Assembly: GCA_022702705.1 (NCBI GenBank)
Contig: CM040427.1
Span: forward strand, 14,655,625-14,719,624
DNA: 64,000 bases
Source: Papilionanthe hookeriana x Papilionanthe teres
Lineage: Eukaryota > Streptophyta > Magnoliopsida > Asparagales > Orchidaceae
Direction: 5' to 3'
The notes beneath the pieces were generated by a model that saw nothing but the letters and a program-made list of their open reading frames with translations, did no database searches and had not been told where the DNA came from. Shown in pieces: positions 1 to 10,899 of the stretch (position 1 is its first letter; every line of letters starts with the position of its first letter). The position numbers and the translations under genes are program-made.

Positions 1-1172
1 CAATAGGGTGAAGCCAATTTCCTGGCTATGCTCGAACCAGATAACATCTCATAAGCCGAAAAAACATTAATCATCCACATAAGAGCAGCTTTAAGTTGAA
101 ATTATGTTTTGTAGTAACGTCAACACGTAGCTTTCCTACAATAATTGATTCTCATCTATCAGAGGCTATAAGTGGTCGTCAATTTTACCATTTGGACTAT
201 TTGGACATGGTATGATCAATGCCAGAAATAAGAACGACACGGTCATACACATATTAAGGGGCAAATTATATGACGTGATAATTATTGACTAGCTTGAATA
301 GGGTGTTGTAGCGTGACTGTACGGTATGAACTCATCTGCACATTAGCTTAGCCTAATGTTGTGTGTTCAACTGCAAAGTCAAGATAATTTTGATCGAAGT
401 GTTTCTAGGCTTCACCAGCTGATATATGACTCATAGAATTAATATCAATAGATTTGATGCTATGCTATGTCATGTGAGGAGTTGTATGCATAGAAGCGAA
501 TAGTCGTTGAAGTCGGGGTACGAGCAAAAAGTTGAAGAGATACTTGTATGAAATATTTTTCTTATTTTTATTCTTTCGCCCCTTTGGTTTGAACCTATTA
601 GCACCGCAAAATCTGCATTTATTCTCCAATACATCAGCCTCTAATATAACATGCAGCCATTAACACACCAATATATTTTTTCAGATGGTAGCTCAACTTC
701 AACATTAAATTTCTGGTTCAGTTCAGGTCATCTGGAACTAAATTCTCTGCTGAGTTCATCTTCTTTAATAATGTTACTACCTGATTAAAGCATTCTCTGA
801 ACATGTTGAAATCAGATTAGATGCTCAACATTCTCAATGTTACCGATAACTCCGTATGCGTAGTCCAGCTTTCTCACAAAGTTTGTTGTGCAACATTTAG
901 TAAATCATAGAATTGTTGCGCTTCACTGTCCGTTTCCTGATCATCATGTACACTCTTAACAAAACGAGCCCTGGAAGTATAACCAATCATTTCCTCATAT
1001 ATGCTAGAATCGTGTTCCCTTGGTGGGGCGTAACTTGATGAGGCGCTAGTATGACCATATTGAACATCTCGTTTAAACTTAAAATGTGAAGTCTAGTACC
1101 AATATTGGGTTTATATTTCTTATGGTATAGATCTAACTTCCCTTTCTTAGATGCCAGGTATGCTTGATTCAT
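1..1172 (-). pseudogene. TNP2-like CACTA transposase, partial and decayed
   Basis: The reverse-strand translation gives recognisable blocks of the plant TNP2 transposase in the right order. At about 950-890 it reads SEAQQFYDLLNVAQQ, followed by THTELSV. At about 665-605 it reads VNGCMLY and then NKCRFCG, the cysteine pairs of the zinc-finger-like segment. At about 425-395 it reads SAGEA, a stop, then KHFD, where the family has the DGEAWKHFD block. Stops (for example where Trp is expected) and small frameshifts separate the blocks. The protein would bind the element ends and catalyse excision and insertion in the nucleus. The start is uncertain: an open stretch reaches 1172, but its first 70 codons match nothing I recognise. 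The catalytic C-terminal half is off the left edge. Confidence 0.8.
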
Positions 1173-1923
1173 CTACTTCACACACAAACATCAAAACTTG
1201 CCTTCTAAAAGGTAAATGAGCAGCTGTAATGCCACCTATACAAATTCATTAACACTATTCAAGAACTTATCTGTCAGTCATTTTCTTTATAAGTAAAATC
1301 TGTTATATATCCATGATCTCAAATTTTGAAAATATTTCTGCAGCATATATAGCTTTAGATATTTAGATATTGGTCGCACAAATCACATAAATCGCATATA
1401 TTACAGACATAAAAGCCCCTTAAGTGTGGTCGGATACATGAATCTTTTTTTGTCGTTACGTCCTATTTGGTGTCATTTTTCATTTAATTATAATAGAATA
1501 AGATCATTTTTTATAAAACATGCTTAGGTCTTTTTAGTGCATTGAAATGCTTAACCCCATCTTATAAAGTTTTCCTTTTAAGTCTAAGCGATACTTTTCT
1601 TTCACACAAGAGATTTGATATATTGTTCCACTTCAATCAACCTACTTGAATTATACTAATAAGTAACATCCTCACTATATCAACATGACATTGAATAATA
1701 GATCGGAGACGTCTAACACGTTCACTCCTAACAGGATCATCAGATGGTCGACATTTAATGTGACCAAGATGACTCTCTCTAATCTTTTTTACCACTAGTG
1801 CAACCCTAAGTCACTCATTCACCTAAGCATTCTTATCTCAACAACCCTTTCATGGATATATTCGTTTCGCATTTTGTCTTTAAGCTTAGACTCACTTATC
1901 CACCGAAGCTTAAAGCAAACCAT

Positions 1924-2197
1924 CCGCATAATTTCTATGCATTAGATAGGCAACATCTAAGCTTTATTTTTCACATAAAAATCACCTTATTCACATGTAT
2001 TATATATCTAACTTCGAAACTTTAAATTCCACATAAAAATAACATAATTCTTATGCATTACTTAGCTAACACCTAAACTTTAGTTGTACATAAAAATTAG
2101 CCAATTCCTATGAATTACATATGTAACACCTAAACTTTACATTCAACATAAAAACCACATAATTCCCATGCATTACATATCTAACACCGAAATTTGA
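1924..2197. repeat. 58-bp tandem repeat, five copies
   Basis: Five diverged head-to-tail units start near 1924, 1982, 2040, 2098 and 2155. The core is ATTCTTATGCATTACAT followed by ATCTAACACCTAAACTTTA, and units are joined by ACATAAAAAT. The array lies inside the CACTA element between transposase and terminus. The same core forms the arms of the MITE at 9050-9273. Confidence 0.8.
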
Positions 2198-2424
2198 ATT
2201 TTTACATAATAGTAAATAAATATTGAAAAATCTCATGAAAGGGAGACTCAACCGAGAAAAAAAAATGCCTAGATGGTGTAAAAGAGAATTTATCTTCTAT
2301 GTGGGAAGTCACTAGTGGAAGTTGGCCAGACATGTCGGACCGAGTGTTCGAGAAAGAGGAGCACTGATGGGGTCGAACAGTGGAGGAAGGAAGCAAAATA
2401 TACGAATGAGATTTCTACTCGGCG

Positions 2425-2660
2425 GGGGGATTTTTTAGGGCATTAGCATCTGCCTTAACGTCAGCATTCATTGATGCTATTAAGTAGCTTAATAGGGTCA
2501 AAAATTCCGACACAAAATCGATGCTAAGTCTGATGCTACTTAATAGCGTCCAATTTTTTTTTCACTAGCAAACATCGCTTGACGAAAAATGAACGCAAGT
2601 TTTTCGTCCAAATAAAATCTAATGCTAAGTTTTACTCTAAATCACATGTTTTCTGTAGTG
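2425..2660 (-). repeat. CACTA subterminal repeats and terminal inverted repeat
   Basis: On the reverse strand GACGCTATTAAGTAGCATC recurs in variant form (2453-2483 and 2520-2550), and a GACGAAAAA...TTTTTCGTC dyad lies at 2580-2610. Short direct and inverted repeats of this kind near the end are the usual transposase-binding region of CACTA elements. The last 16 bases, 2645-2660, are the terminal repeat. Confidence 0.7.
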
Positions 2661-2809
2661 TCTTGATTTGATAAAAATTAATACATATATTAAAGATCCT
2701 ATATCTAAGTTGATCTTTTCTTCTTTGGCTAAATCACTTTATATATGATAAATTATCCTATATGGGCCATTATCTTGATCATTAGCCTTATACCAATGTT
2801 ATTGGGGTT

Positions 2810-3560
2810 GGTATCATGATACCTTTTTTTTTCATTCTTTTTTATTGTGTGCTAATTGATGTGTTAAACATATTCTTTGTTAATCATGTTAACAACTTCT
2901 ATCCATGTAATATTAGGTCTACCTATTTTTCTTCTTAATTATCTTTACTTTGTTTTTATTCATTTAATGGTTGCATTTTTTTCCCCAGCATCACATTCAC
3001 AAGTCATGAGTTTATTTTTAATCATCTTATGTTTAATATATGTCATTTTTAACATTTCCTCTCATATAATCATTTATTAATTTGTTATTTCCCATTTTGT
3101 CATAAATCCAGTTTAATACTTTTATTTATGTCACAATCAACTTAAATATCGATAATTTTCTTACAACCCAACATTTAGATTCTTTTAACATTGCCAACCT
3201 AATTGTAGTTATATTAAATTTATTTTTAAGCCTCTATAATATCCTCTTATAATAACTCTCAAAATGTTTCTCTGTTTTAATCATCCAGTTTTAACCATTG
3301 AAGTTATGACTTCGTTTATATTTCTATGATTCTTTATATTGAACAATTATACCTAAACATTTCATATTTAGGCATCACTTTATATTTTAATCATCAAATA
3401 ATATTTCTTAATATTACTCGCTAGAATCACATTTTTAATAGTTTTAAGGCCTCCATCTCGTAAACATTTATTAATGTTGTTTTGTCACTATTTTTAATGA
3501 ATGTGTACTAATTTGAATAATATGATCCGCAAAATCTTTATAGTTAGGTTAGGGCTATAT
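2810..3560 (-). mobile_element. RTE-like LINE fragment, decayed
   Basis: The reverse strand at about 2930-2895 reads RRKIGRPNITWIEVV, the conserved C-terminal RGRPK-TW-EVV segment of plant RTE-type LINE polyproteins. Further upstream (about 3290-3180) a weak match to the GWLKWRS and LKGKFY region after the reverse transcriptase can be followed through stops. No endonuclease, no intact frame and no target duplication were found. This is an old 5'-truncated copy; both boundaries are approximate. Confidence 0.6.
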
Positions 3561-3972
3561 CTCCAACAAGGGTTGGGAGTGAGAAGGGACTGCTATACTT
3601 AATTTTTTTCATAGCTTTTATTATTATCAACTAATGTGGCCCAATTTTCAGTTTTCTTCTTTTGTTGTAATAAGCGGCGAAGTTAATCTTAAGAAATCCA
3701 CATTGCTATAATAGAGTTATATCTAATCAATAAGGTAGGAAGATTAACTAATTAGGATTAAGCTGATGGGTAACATGGATTAGATAATTAAGAAAAGCAA
3801 ATTCAGTCATGCATGCAACTTATTTTGCCTAATGGTTAATGCTTTTTTCTTTCAAACACACAAGGTTCTGAGTTCAAGCTCAACACACAAATGTCCGGGA
3901 GTTTAAAGAAAAAAAACAAACCAATTCATTCATACACGCATAGTAAAATATTGTGTTAATATTAAACTTTAC
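3561..3972. other. Intergenic or intronic, nothing recognised
   Basis: AT-rich sequence between the LINE remnant and the first LTR of the next element. No ORF, repeat or structural RNA recognised. Confidence 0.5.
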
Positions 3973-4462
3973 TGTACCTCAAAAATAAATTAAACAGAAT
4001 CCAACTATGTAGACGACCAACCCAGCCTAAACAACCCAGCCCGGACAACCGACTAACAGCTTGGTCGGCCTGCCTAGCCTAGACGACCGACTGACAACCT
4101 GGACAACTAGAAGTCCATACAAACAAAAGCCTGGAGGGCCAGCAGCTCAGACATGCTTGAAGATAGCCGAGCCATGAGCTCACTTATGTAAAGTATCCAA
4201 AATAACTTGTACAACCTTCATTAAAGCAATATTAGAGATGTAATTTTTCTTCATTTCAACCCCCTACTATAAATATGAAGATCTTTTCACATAAGTGGGA
4301 CTTTTGGCCCTCTCTCTTCTTGTTTTCTTAAAGATTTCAATTATATAATAATGGCCACAAGAGCTCGAGAATACCTCAATTTTCCCAGGGGGGCTCTTTC
4401 TCTCTCATTTCTAACGCTCTAATTCCTTGAGGTGTGATCTAATGACAAATTTGGATTCAACA
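3973..4462 (+). repeat. L element LTR copy 1
   Basis: It begins TGTACC and ends CAACA, giving TG...CA termini. The first 170 bp are GACGACC/CTGGAC-type minisatellite, then a segment with a TATA box, then a pyrimidine-rich leader and the shared end TTGAGGTGTGATC...GATTCAACA. Confidence 0.65.
4268..4275 (+). promoter_or_regulatory. TATA box of L LTR copy 1
   Basis: TATAAATA preceded by CTAC, about 195 bp before the LTR end. The same box is present in copy 2 (6296-6303) and altered to TCTAAATA in copy 3 near 8370. Confidence 0.55.
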
Positions 4463-4529
4463 TCTTGAAAGGTGCAATGAGTGTGGATCATGCCATCAAC
4501 AAAAAGATGAGCAGCACAATAAGTTTGGC

Positions 4530-4975
4530 TATGTCCCAATCGACGCAGCCAGAATGACCAAAAGTCCAATCGACCAAAAATCTAAATGAACAGAAGTCTG
4601 GATGACTAGAAATCTGGACGACCAGAAGCCCAGACGACTAGAAGCCCAGACGACTAAAAATCTGGACGAACAAAAGCCCACATGACTTCAAGTCATGACA
4701 ACCGGAAGTCTGGACGACCAGGAGTCTGGAAAACTGGAGGTCCAGACGACCAAAAATCTGGTCGACTAGAAGTCTAGACGACAAGAAATCTGAAGGACCA
4801 GAAGTTCAGATGACCAGAAGTTTAGATGAGTAGAAGTCCAGATGACCAGAAGTTTGGAATCCCAGAAGCCCATACTAGAAGTTGGGACAACTAGAAGTCT
4901 GGACGACCATAAGTCCATCTAATACATAAGGTCAGACGACTAGAAGTCTGGACGACCAGTAGTCTATGATGACCC
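4530..4975. repeat. 16-bp minisatellite, first internal region of L
   Basis: More than twenty imperfect units of about 16 bp, consensus GACGACCAGAAGTCTG. ORFs through it are artefacts of the repeat. Confidence 0.85.
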
Positions 4976-6002
4976 ATATCAATAAAAATGAGCTTTTGTT
5001 TCAACTTTTATGTGTTTAATTCATAAAAATGATCGATAAAACTTTTCTAGTTATGCGTTTAATCCCACTTTTGACCACTAACTCCTAGGTAACTCAAGAA
5101 GCTCATGCAAGGGGATTGTCAAAATTCGAATAACACTCGAGGAACTTGAGTCTGAGTAGGAAAACCGACAATGACACAATATGTCTGGTTAGTAGTAATT
5201 ATTTCAAATATTGAAAGCGGCGTAAGACACCTGGTCGGTATCAACCTTGAGGGTTGATCGAAAACGACTATTGTCCGACCGACAAGCCGCATAAGACCGA
5301 CTCAAAGCCAAGCATCAAAAATCTTATCTCCTAGCTCGACACAAGTCTTGCTCTGGAGATGGTTTTGCGCTCTTCAGTGACAAGATCCGCATTTAATGGC
5401 ATGCAAATTGTTCTGGCGGCGAGTCTCAACGGTTACCTCTACAAAGTTAGCGACAAGATTCATGCGTGGTGAAAGGTGAGGCCCGACCCAGTGCCTACTG
5501 AGTAAAAGAAATATGGAGGTGTAAGTCTTAAGTCGAGCAGTTGATACAAATCAAAACCAACAAAAGAAATCTCAAAATCGAATGCTTCAACATGACCAAC
5601 ATCACAAGCAATCGATTGCCACAAACACACCACAAGCAATAAACAATTAAGAAAGTGCAGTATAAGGTAAAATAAGACAGGTGAAAACCGAACGAGAACT
5701 CCACTTTATTTTATTGCTCGAAAATTTTCATAAAATTCCTTATACGTTTACTTACAAGTGCTCTAGATCAATTGACTGATAAAATACCAATCGAGCCAAA
5801 GACCGGTAAAGCCTAGCTGACCGAATCAGTCCTACTGACCCAAAGACCTTAAGAGAGCACTTCAGAGTCATAAAAAGTGAAGGAAGATCAAAATATTCAT
5901 TTGTCGATTAAGAGTAGATGCAATAACCATTTTTGCATTAAATTTTTCATATTCTTTTGACAGTTGCCTTTCAAAGAGATAAGAGAATCAGAGAATTAAA
6001 TA

Positions 6003-6528
6003 TGTACCTTAAAAATGTCTGACAGAATCTCATAGTCTGGACAACTGACCCAGCCTGAACAGCTCAGCCTGGACGTCCGACCGACAGCCTGGACGAGCAA
6101 CCCAACCTGGATGACCGACAGATAGCTTGGACGATCAAAGTCCAAATGAACATAAGTTTGAATGACCAATAGCCTAGATGAGTTTGAAGATAGCCGATTC
6201 ATAAGCTAACTTATGTAAAATACTCAAAATAACATGTCCAATCCTCATTAAAGCAAAGTTAGAGATTTAATTTTTGTTCATTCTGCTCACTCTACTATAA
6301 ATAGAGAGATCTTTTCATGTATGAGAGACTTTTTGCTCTCTCTTCATATATTAATAAAGATTTGAATTATATAAAAAGGGCAATAAGAGCCTGGGAATAT
6401 CCCAATTTACCTCAGAGGGACAATTCACGACGCACTCTTCCTCCCTCTTTTTCTTCCTTCTCTTTCTCTCTCATTTCTAATGCTCTAATCCCTTGAGGTG
6501 TGATCCAAGGACAAATTTGAATTCAACA
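6003..6528 (+). repeat. L element LTR copy 2
   Basis: TGTACC start directly after a purine-rich stretch, TATA box at 6296-6303, end at ATTCAACA. Collinear with copies 1 and 3. Confidence 0.65.
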
Positions 6529-6589
6529 TACTGAATGGAGTGGTGAGAATGGATCATGCCACCAACAAGAAGTACCGATGGTTAAGTTT

Positions 6590-7080
6590 GGTTGGGCCAG
6601 CATGACAAAAAATCCAAACAACCAAAAACCTTGATGAGCAGAAGTCTAGACTACCATAAGTCTGGACAACCAGAAGTGCAGACGACTAGAAATCCAAAAA
6701 ACTAAAATTTCAGACGACCAAAAGGTCGGACAACCAAAATTCGAGACGACTAGAAGTCTGGATGACCAACAGTCCATGTGACCAGAAGTTCGGACGACCA
6801 GAAGTCAGGACAACCAGATGTTTGGGCGACCAAAAGTTCAGACGACCATAATTCTGGAAAAATAGTAGTCCAAACAATTAGAAGCTTGAACAACCAGAAG
6901 TCCAGACTACCAGATGTCTGAACGACTGGAAGCCTATATTAGAAGTCGGGACGACCGGAAGTGTGGACGACCTTTGGATGACCATAAGTCCAGAATACCA
7001 TAAGCTCATATGACTAGAAGTCCCGAAGACCAGAAGCCCAAACGACCAAAAGTCCAGACGACCGACAATCTAGGTCGACC
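6590..7080. repeat. 16-bp minisatellite, second internal region of L
   Basis: Same GACGACCAGAAGTCTG-type unit as at 4530-4975, again starting soon after an LTR copy and ending at the same downstream sequence (GACCCATAGCAATTGAAATG here, a close variant near 4975). Confidence 0.85.
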
Positions 7081-8126
7081 CATAGCAATTGAAATGAGCT
7101 TTGGTTTCTACTTTTGTGTTTCATTCATAAAAATGATAGACAAAACTTTTCTAACCATGCACATGATCCCAAGTTTGACCAATGCCCGAGGAATTGATTA
7201 TCAAAATCCGACTAACACTCCGGGAACTTGCCAAGGAGTAAAACCGACAATGACACAAGATGTCTGATCGATAGAAATTGTTTCAAAATCCGACAGTGTC
7301 GGAAGATGCCCGATCAGTATCAACCTCGAGGTTTGACTGACAGCGACAGATAGCATCCAACAGGAAAGCGACATAAAAATTGATTTAATGCTAAGCATTA
7401 AAAATCCCATCTTCTAGCTCAACACAAGTCTAGCCCTGGAGATGGCTCCCTATTCATCAATGACAAGATCTGTGTTGAGTGGCGTGCAAATTATCCTAGC
7501 GGTGAGTCTTGGTGGTTATTCCCATGAAGGTAGCGACAAGATCCACGTCTGGCTATAGGAGGGCCCGACCCGAGGCACCTACTTATGAAGGGTGTGATTT
7601 GAGCCGAGAGGTCGATACAAATCAAAACCAACAAAAAAATCAAAATCTCAAAATCAAATGTTTAACCATGACCAACATCAAAAGCAATTGATCGCCACAA
7701 ACACACCATAAGAAATAAACGGTAAAGAAAGTGTAAGAAAAGCTAAAATAAGAAGGTGAAAACTGACTGAGAACTCTAATTTATTTTGTGCTCTCAAAAA
7801 ATTTCCATTGACTCCTTTACGTTTACTTAGAAGCGTTCAAAAAGAAATGAAAATTTCTTATAAGTAACAGTAAGGCCAATAACCAATCCACATCAGCTGA
7901 CTGAAAAATACCGATCGAGCTTGAGGTAAATAAAACCTAACCGACTTAGTTGGTCCTACTGATCCGAAGACCTTAAGAGAGCACATTATTTTCATAAAAA
8001 AAAAATAATGAAGTTCAAATTATACAATTTTTTATTAAGAGGGGATGCAATAATATTTTTTGCATTAAAATTTTCTTCTTTTCATAGTTCTCTTTCAAAA
8101 AGATAAAAGAATCAGAGAACTAAATA

Positions 8127-8580
8127 TGTACCAAAAAATATGTCCGACAGAATGTCGTAGTCTCGACGATTGACCCAGCCTGGACTGCCGGCCGACAGAC
8201 TGGATGACCGAACCAGCTTGGACGGTTAGAAGTCCAAGTGACCAGAAGTCTGGACGAGCCGAAATAATGGAGTGATGAGTTCACTTACATAAAATACCCA
8301 AAATTACTTGTACAACTCTCGTTGAATTAGGCTTAGTGTTGTAAATTTCTTTCGTTGCACTCTTTCTACTCTAAATATGGAGATTTTTTCATGGAAGAGG
8401 GACTTTTGGCCCTCTCTCTCTTTATGTATTCATAAATATTTTAACTATATTAAAAGCATCAAAAGAGCCCAGAAATATCCTTGTTTGCCCTAGAGGAGCA
8501 AGTCGCGCTGCACTCCTCCATCGTCTGTCTATTCCCTCTATTACTTTGAGCTGTGCTCCAAAGATAAATTTGGATTCAAC
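8127..8580 (+). repeat. L element LTR copy 3
   Basis: Collinear with copies 1 and 2 from TGTACC to GATTCAAC, after which similarity stops. Shorter in its minisatellite head, and its TATA box is mutated. The sequence beyond 8580 is the intron-like flank of the fructokinase exon. Confidence 0.6.
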
Positions 8581-8735
8581 GCTTGCATATAAGAAATTGT
8601 GCACAATTAGCTTAACAAGTTGGGCATCATTTTGAAAACAAATGCATAAAGAATGAAATATTTTAAAAATATTCCAAATAATTTGGATAAAATGAGAATT
8701 TGATGCTGGAACAAAGTTATTTGTCTGAGTTGCAG

Positions 8736-8864
8736 GATGAGAAGAAGTTGAAGGAGGTGTTGAGGTTTGCAAATGCTTGTGGGGCCATTGCCACCACTAA
8801 GAAGGGGGCAGTCCCTGCTTTGCCTAGTGAAGCTGAGGTGTTGGAGGTTCTGAAGAAAGCTTGA
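8736..8864 (+). CDS. FRK: Fructokinase, 3'-terminal exon only
   Basis: A 43-codon exon begins after the acceptor GAGTTGCAG (8727-8735) and ends in TGA at 8862-8864. It encodes the C-terminus of plant fructokinase, a cytosolic pfkB-family enzyme that phosphorylates fructose to fructose-6-phosphate with ATP. The key block is FANACGAIATTKKGAVPALP, followed by SEAEVLEVLKKA and stop. The family normally has about 320-330 residues, so this is roughly its last 13 percent; the pfkB GAGD catalytic motif would lie in an earlier exon. The frame is undamaged. No other fructokinase exon is visible in the 8.7 kb upstream, which is filled by transposons. Either the previous intron is very long or this is a stranded gene fragment. 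Confidence 0.9.
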   Translation, partial: DEKKLKEVLRFANACGAIATTKKGAVPALPSEAEVLEVLKKA

Positions 8865-9045
8865 GAGTGGTTTCGGGTTGTTTTTTTTTTTTTTTCAAAA
8901 ATTTAATTTCTCGTTAGTAACTTAGTCTGTTCTATAGTAAATTAGATTAGATTTGCTTCCTTAGGTATCTTGACATTTTACTGTAGTAATTTTTTTACCT
9001 TAATTTATTTGCTCTATGGAAAAATAAATTAGACAGATTAATTGT
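8865..9045 (+). other. Probable 3' UTR and downstream flank of the fructokinase exon
   Basis: T-rich sequence after the stop, with a 15-base T run near 8880 and AATAAATT at 9024. No ORF. The polyadenylation site is not determined. Confidence 0.4.
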
Positions 9046-9049
9046 TTGG

Positions 9050-9273
9050 AAGATTTACATAGAGACCACACAATTCTTATGTATTTACATATCTAACACC
9101 TACACTTTAACTTTTACAAATACTCCAGATTATTTCACTTTTTAGAAGTTAAAACACTGTTACATTTGATGTGATGTAAAAGATTTGGGTAGTATAAATG
9201 TAAAAAATAATCAAGTTTAGGTGTTAGATATGTTAATGTATAAGAATTGGGTGGTATGTATGTAAATATCCTC
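9050..9273. mobile_element. MITE with ~60-bp or longer terminal inverted repeats
   Basis: The left arm from about 9051 (GATTTACATAG...AATTCTTATGTATTTACAT) pairs with the right arm ending near 9272 (reverse complement GATATTTACATACATACC...AATTCTTATACATTAACAT). Both arms share ATATCTAACACCTA. The whole can fold into one long hairpin. The arm sequence matches the 58-bp repeat of the CACTA element at 1924-2197. Confidence 0.65.
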
Positions 9274-9581
9274 AATCGGATGTTCTGCATTTATTTTTTT
9301 CGCATTATGGTTAAGAAATTATGAATTTTGTGTTTTTTATGGGTTATTGAATGATATTCTTGTTAGTTATTTATACTTTGATCATTAATCACTTCTGTCA
9401 GGAAATTGCTTTTCATATGATCACTTGTAAAGGGCATTTGGATGTTATCAGATGAGCTTTTATTACCTTTTGAAAGTTTTTGAATTGATTAGATTTTGCA
9501 ATATTCCCATGGTTATATCATGGTAGGGGGTGACACGGTGGAATTGGGTGAGATCGAGGCTAAGGCTACAAGGGTGGAGAA

Positions 9582-9783
9582 TTATTTACGTACGGTGCGT
9601 ACTCGTCGTAATAATCTCTCAATAACCTACCAATAATTTTCATGGTTTTGTTTTTATATTTTTTGGTGTTACTCGGGGTTTTGTGACGATATTGGGGGTA
9701 TTAACTCTAATAACACCGACATATACCCTCAATACCCTCCGAACAATGTTCGTACGCACGTATTCTGCAAGTAAATCTTTCTG
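9582..9783. mobile_element. Short inverted-repeat element (MITE-like)
   Basis: Left end AGAATTATTTACGTACGGTG and right end (reverse complement) AGAAAGATTTACTTGCAGAA both lead into the shared CGTGCGTAC/GGTGCGTAC block, about 200 bp apart. The arms are imperfect and I could not confirm a target duplication. Confidence 0.45.
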
Positions 9784-10353
9784 GCGAGAGTGACGCCACG
9801 GGAAATCAAACGAATTAAGGACAAAGGTGAGGTTGAGCGACTAATGGCAACAATGGTGGGCAATGAAAAGATGCATGCGAAGGCGTGAGGCTAAAAAGAT
9901 TTTGAAATTAGCTGATTTGATTAATTTTGAGGTTCTGAAAACAGGATGCTTGTAGTATTTATAATATTATGAAATTTCTATTGTGCATTTATTTTATTTT
10001 TTAAGTCAAAACACTAATATAAGTTAAATGCATGTTAAATAAATGGGATAATTACTTTGTCACAAATTTGTCTCAAATAAAACGAGATGTGTGCCATGGA
10101 ATATTGATCCTCATGAGAGTGGTAGGGGTGTTAACTACTGGGAGCAGACATCATATATTTATAAATTTATCTATAAATTTTTACATTAATATGTGTGTGC
10201 GTGTTATGCATGGCCGAGGGCATTATGGTTCTCAAAATATAGATTGGTTTAGGTATGGACCCACAAGATTGGCGAACGTTTATGAGCTCCTTACATTGGA
10301 AATCATTGATCGTGCAGAGGTTATGATGAAAAGATGCATGTCGAGTTGGCGTA
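9784..10353. other. No recognised gene
   Basis: Slightly less AT-rich than its neighbours and open in one forward frame from 10032 to 10397, but that frame ends in the hexanucleotide repeat and shows no known motif. Confidence 0.4.
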
Positions 10354-10390
10354 GGGGCTGGGGCTGGGGCTGGGGCTGGGGCTGGGGCTG
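10354..10390. repeat. (GGGGCT) hexanucleotide microsatellite, six units
   Basis: Six GGGGCT units in a row. The forward strand has six runs of four G separated by two bases, so it could form G-quadruplexes. Confidence 0.9.
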
Positions 10391-10626
10391 TCCATGATCC
10401 AATTTTTTGCCAAGTTGGGATTGGCTCAAGATTGGATGGCTCAAGTTTGGATCAAATTTTATTGGATCTAAAATTTTGGTTTGTAGTTTGGCTCGTTTAT
10501 TTCGATTTGATCTCGATTTAAGAAAAAACTTGAAACATATTCAAGCGGTTAACGATCTTCGAGCTAAATTTGTTTAATTCATAATTCAAACATACCAACG
10601 GAAGAAGGGTGATACATTGTCGATCT

Positions 10627-10671
10627 TCGAGCATGTTTTGCCCATGGACAAAACATAACAAAACATGCTCG
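10627..10671. repeat. Small perfect inverted repeat
   Basis: CGAGCATGTTTTG and CAAAACATGCTCG form a 13-bp stem with a loop of about 19 bases. A third related copy (GGGCAAAACATAC) lies near 10709. Function unknown. Confidence 0.65.
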
Positions 10672-10810
10672 ATGAAACATGCTTCTAACAAAATATGCTC
10701 AATGAAATGGGCAAAACATACAAACGGAAGATAGGTAATCTGGCCGGTATGGTACACAGGCACATAACCAATGTATGAGGAAAAATTTGTAAGCCAAATA
10801 TGGAGAGAAA

Positions 10811-10833
10811 GCAAGTCCCCAGTGGAGTTGCCA
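10811..10833 (-). promoter_or_regulatory. Tat-lineage primer-binding site
   Basis: On the reverse strand this reads TGGCAACTCCACTGGGGAC, the form of primer-binding site I associate with plant Tat/Ogre-type Ty3/gypsy elements. It places the end of a reverse-strand 5' LTR at about 10834. Confidence 0.65.
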
Positions 10834-10899
10834 GAAAAAATCTCGTCGAGTTTTATTTTCTTTTTGTCAGGGGGCTTTTGAATGCAATATAGATTCAAT

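Larger units (their letters stand above)
1..2660 (-). mobile_element. CACTA/EnSpm transposon, 5'-terminal part (runs off the left edge)
   Basis: Read on the reverse strand, the element begins at 2660 with CACTACAGAAAACATG, the terminal inverted repeat expected of CACTA elements. About 200 bp of subterminal repeats follow, then a 58-bp tandem repeat, then a decayed TNP2-type transposase that continues past position 1. The order terminus, subterminal repeats, transposase is what the superfamily shows. The other terminus is outside the window, so the 3-bp target duplication (TCT on this side) cannot be checked. The transposase has several stops, so the copy is not autonomous. Confidence 0.8.
3973..8580 (+). 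mobile_element. Non-coding LTR element 'L' with three LTR-like copies
   Basis: Three direct copies of a 450-525 bp sequence start TGTACC at 3973, 6003 and 8127 and end near ATTCAACA. Two related internal regions of about 1.5-1.6 kb separate them, giving LTR-internal-LTR-internal-LTR. The second and third copies follow a purine-rich stretch (CAAAGAGATAAGAGAATCAG at 5972-5991 and its counterpart near 8095), as a polypurine tract should. LTR copies 1 and 2 carry a TATA box. There is no gag or pol frame. The best reading is a non-autonomous (LARD/TRIM-like) element duplicated by unequal recombination between LTRs. I could not identify a primer-binding site or matching target duplication, so a 2.1-kb tandem repeat of other origin remains possible. 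Confidence 0.65.

Noticed and set aside
4530..7080. CRISPR-like array
   Set aside because: Units of ~16 bp without spacers, in plant nuclear DNA with no associated genes; it is a minisatellite.
7010..7691. Several short ORFs on both strands
   Set aside because: They cover minisatellite and internal sequence of L that is not open in the other repeat unit.
8422..8772. 116-codon reverse-strand ORF
   Set aside because: It overlaps the LTR end and, on the opposite strand, the fructokinase exon; no motif of its own.
10032..10397. 121-codon forward ORF
   Set aside because: Ends in Trp-Gly repeats from the GGGGCT microsatellite; the rest shows no family resemblance.
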